The translations under genes were made by a program, and so were the position numbers. 13,560 bases of DNA from Bacillota bacterium (GTDB lineage Bacteria > Bacillota > Clostridia > DSM-8532). Shown here in pieces: positions 11,943 through 13,560 of this stretch. The first letter of the stretch is position 1; the number at the start of each line of letters is the position of its first letter. Below the pieces are notes generated by a model. It made no database searches. It had not been told where the DNA came from and was given only the letters and a program-made list of their open reading frames with translations. The stretch covers positions 1-13,560 of the forward strand of contig JAEXPO010000106.1 of NCBI GenBank assembly GCA_023446675.1. The letters run 5' to 3'.

Positions 11943-12995
11943 ATGCTTCGTGAGATTAAATACGGCGCTCTGTCTGGCAAGACTCGGGCAATGTTCGGAA
12001 AGCTTCTGAATGAGACCGATTACCAGGAGCTTATAAGAAAGAAAAACGTAGGCGAAATACTGACCTACCTGAAAAACAGCAACACCCCCTATGCCGAGGC
12101 TCTCAGCGAGGTTGACGAAGGGAGTATACACAGGGGACATCTTGAAAACTTAATAAAGCATATTTTTGTCAATGAGTTTGGTAAAATACTCAGGTTTGCC
12201 CGGAACGACACTAAGGCGATTACACAGCTGATGTACCGGCGTATTGAAATAGAAAGCCTGAAACTGATTTTCAGGGTTTTTGCCTCCGGTAAACCGGAAC
12301 ATGGCGTGCTGGAGGATTCCCTTCTGTTTCTTACCGGTCACGATAATATTCATTTGCCGAAGCTGGCGCTGTCCAATAATCTTGAGGAATTTTTGTCAGG
12401 CCTTAAGGGAACGGATTATTATGAGGTTCTCCGGCCTTTTGCTTCGGAAACAACGGCCAATCGCATGTTTAATATGGAAATGGCCTTGGATCTCTATTAC
12501 CTCAAGCTTTTGAAGAAGTCTTCCATGAAATGGCTTTCGGGCCGTGACAGGGTAATTGCGAATGCTTTCGTTGATGTTGAGATAGATATGTTCAACATCT
12601 TTTGGATATATAGAAGTAAGTCCTATTATACTATTCCTACAGAAGTCATAAGAAGCTATATTCTTCCTAATTATGGAAAGATGAGAAAAACAACCATTGA
12701 AGCTCTTCTATCTGCTAAAAACCAGGAGGAGTTCGTCCGAGTACTGGCGGAAACTCGCTATAGGTTTCTTTTTTCCTCGGAAAATGAAATCCTCAACGAA
12801 CACAACTACCTGGAATTCATCTACAAGTATTACCGCCACCGGTTTCGTGCCGACAGCTTTTCCATTGCCTGCGTTTTTTCCTATATCAGGCTGAAGGAAA
12901 TAGAGATGGGCAATTTGATTTCTATAATTGAGGGAGTCCGTTACAGACTGCCTCCAGAACGAATGCGGTATTTTGTAGCCGGAATACCTAATTAA
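11943..12995 (+). CDS. ntpC: V-type ATPase subunit C (AC39/d-like)
   Basis: This 350-aa protein is the V/A-type ATPase subunit C, equivalent to eukaryotic subunit d, a funnel-shaped cytoplasmic socket that links the membrane rotor ring to the central stalk. It is entirely helical with no membrane segment. Family-like features include the N-terminal ARxRAM/L-type start (here GALSGKTRAMFGKLLNETDYQELI), repeated helical units such as YAEALSEVDEG and YRRIEIESLKLIFRV, and the C-terminal EIEMGNLISIIEGVRYRLPPERM, which closely resembles the ExxNLRxIIxGxxxxxP pattern of the vATP-synt_AC39 family. AAGGTGAAG precedes ATG. It lies between the stalk subunit and subunit I, 24 bases before the latter, so it is clearly in one operon. 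Confidence 0.9.
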   Translation: MLREIKYGALSGKTRAMFGKLLNETDYQELIRKKNVGEILTYLKNSNTPYAEALSEVDEGSIHRGHLENLIKHIFVNEFGKILRFARNDTKAITQLMYRRIEIESLKLIFRVFASGKPEHGVLEDSLLFLTGHDNIHLPKLALSNNLEEFLSGLKGTDYYEVLRPFASETTANRMFNMEMALDLYYLKLLKKSSMKWLSGRDRVIANAFVDVEIDMFNIFWIYRSKSYYTIPTEVIRSYILPNYGKMRKTTIEALLSAKNQEEFVRVLAETRYRFLFSSENEILNEHNYLEFIYKYYRHRFRADSFSIACVFSYIRLKEIEMGNLISIIEGVRYRLPPERMRYFVAGIPN

Positions 12996-13019
12996 ACCGG
13001 AAAAAGGAAGTGAAGAGCC

Positions 13020-13560
13020 ATGGCTGTGGAGCATATGAAGTATGTCAGCGTACTGGGGCCGTTAAAGGATTTCGAACCTTTCGTGCTCAAGTACGTTATT
13101 AATGGCAATGTTCAGCTTGAGCCCTCCTACAAGCATATTGATGTTAAAGGTCTGGTACCTTTTGAGGAAGAAAACCCTCTTGAGCATCTAAAAAAGAGAA
13201 TGCGGGTGCTTAATGAAAAAATGAACGCCTCTGTCCGCGTTTATAATAAGAGCACTATTGAAGAGCTCTCTCCCGAGGCGCTGGATGCTCAGTCCCTGAG
13301 CGAATATGTGGGTAAGCTTGAAGAACGCCTGGAAGAAACCCGCCGGGAAATTGAAGGCTATAAAACCGGTATCATGGAAAGAGAGCGGATTGTAAGTCAG
13401 ATAACGCCGATTTCCAGTCTTGAGTTTAATGTGGAAGATCTCTTCCATATGGAGTTCTTTAAATTTCGTTTCGGCTCCCTTCCCAGAGAAAACTTTTCAA
13501 AACAGAAAGAATATCTGGATAATCTTGACGTTATTGTGATCCCGCTTTCGGATGCAGGCG
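13020..13560 (+). CDS. ntpI: V-type ATPase subunit I (a), N-terminal part, cut by window end
   Basis: The first 180 codons are present; the full protein should be roughly 600-700 aa. Subunit I/a forms the proton or sodium half-channels with its C-terminal membrane domain, while its N-terminal cytoplasmic half contacts the peripheral stalks. Only that half is visible. It opens MAVEHMKYVSVLGPLKDFEPF, similar to the M-x-K-V-x-x-x-G family start, and then has a long coiled coil around residues 90-125 (LSEYVGKLEERLEETRREIEGY). The motif MEFFKFRFGSLPRENF (about 144-159) fits the family's conserved F-x-x-x-x-G-x-L-P/x-x-x stretch. AGGAAGTGA lies just before ATG. Whether the enzyme pumps H+ or Na+ cannot be told, because the rotor ring gene is outside the window. 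Confidence 0.9.
   Translation, partial: MAVEHMKYVSVLGPLKDFEPFVLKYVINGNVQLEPSYKHIDVKGLVPFEEENPLEHLKKRMRVLNEKMNASVRVYNKSTIEELSPEALDAQSLSEYVGKLEERLEETRREIEGYKTGIMERERIVSQITPISSLEFNVEDLFHMEFFKFRFGSLPRENFSKQKEYLDNLDVIVIPLSDAG

Noticed and set aside
1..13560. Mobile element, prophage, CRISPR or defence system
   Set aside because: No transposase, integrase, terminal repeats, repeat-spacer array or recognisable defence domain is present on either strand.

Overview
The window looks like chromosomal DNA from a spore-forming member of the Clostridia (Firmicutes). Two spore-cortex hydrolases (CwlD-like and SleB-like), strong AGGAGG/GGAGGTG ribosome binding sites, moderate-to-low GC, a V-type ATPase operon and several small clostridial-type membrane proteins all point that way. 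I see no rRNA, tRNA, CRISPR array, transposase or phage gene.

Layout, left to right. (1) 34-2401, plus strand: an overlapping three-gene operon encodes an ECF sigma factor, its zinc-finger transmembrane anti-sigma partner, and an exported bactofilin-like protein with a multi-pass membrane tail. A small membrane protein of unknown function (2504-3070) and a CwlD-type N-acetylmuramoyl-L-alanine amidase (3170-3883) follow, and the block ends in a strong terminator. (2) 3906-4499, minus strand: a nitroreductase convergent with cwlD. (3) 4500-4856: a gene-free divergent intergenic region. (4) 4857-8010, plus strand: a membrane-anchored TPR protein, a double PRC-barrel protein, and a VanW-like/G5 envelope protein that ends in a terminator. 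(5) 9906-8055, minus strand: three small unknown genes lead into sleB, and a candidate forespore-type promoter precedes the first of them. (6) 11210-10011, minus strand: acetylornithine aminotransferase (argD). Its promoter is covered by two ARG boxes exactly 21 bp apart. (7) 11211-11617: a second divergent intergenic region with a good sigma-A-type promoter and several repeats. (8) 11618 to the end, plus strand: the start of a V-type ATPase operon (stalk subunit G/H-like, subunit C, and the N-terminus of subunit I/a).

How the genes may work together. The left block looks like an envelope-sensing module in which the anti-sigma protein holds the sigma factor at the membrane and the bactofilin-like protein is co-expressed. 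CwlD, SleB, the VanW/G5 protein and probably the three small unknown genes concern the spore cortex and envelope. argD and the V-ATPase operon are housekeeping functions sharing a divergent control region. The points most worth a second look are the uncharacterised three-gene block upstream of sleB, the exported bactofilin fusion in an ECF operon, the VanW domain that lacks its signature motif, and the ArgR operator pair on argD.
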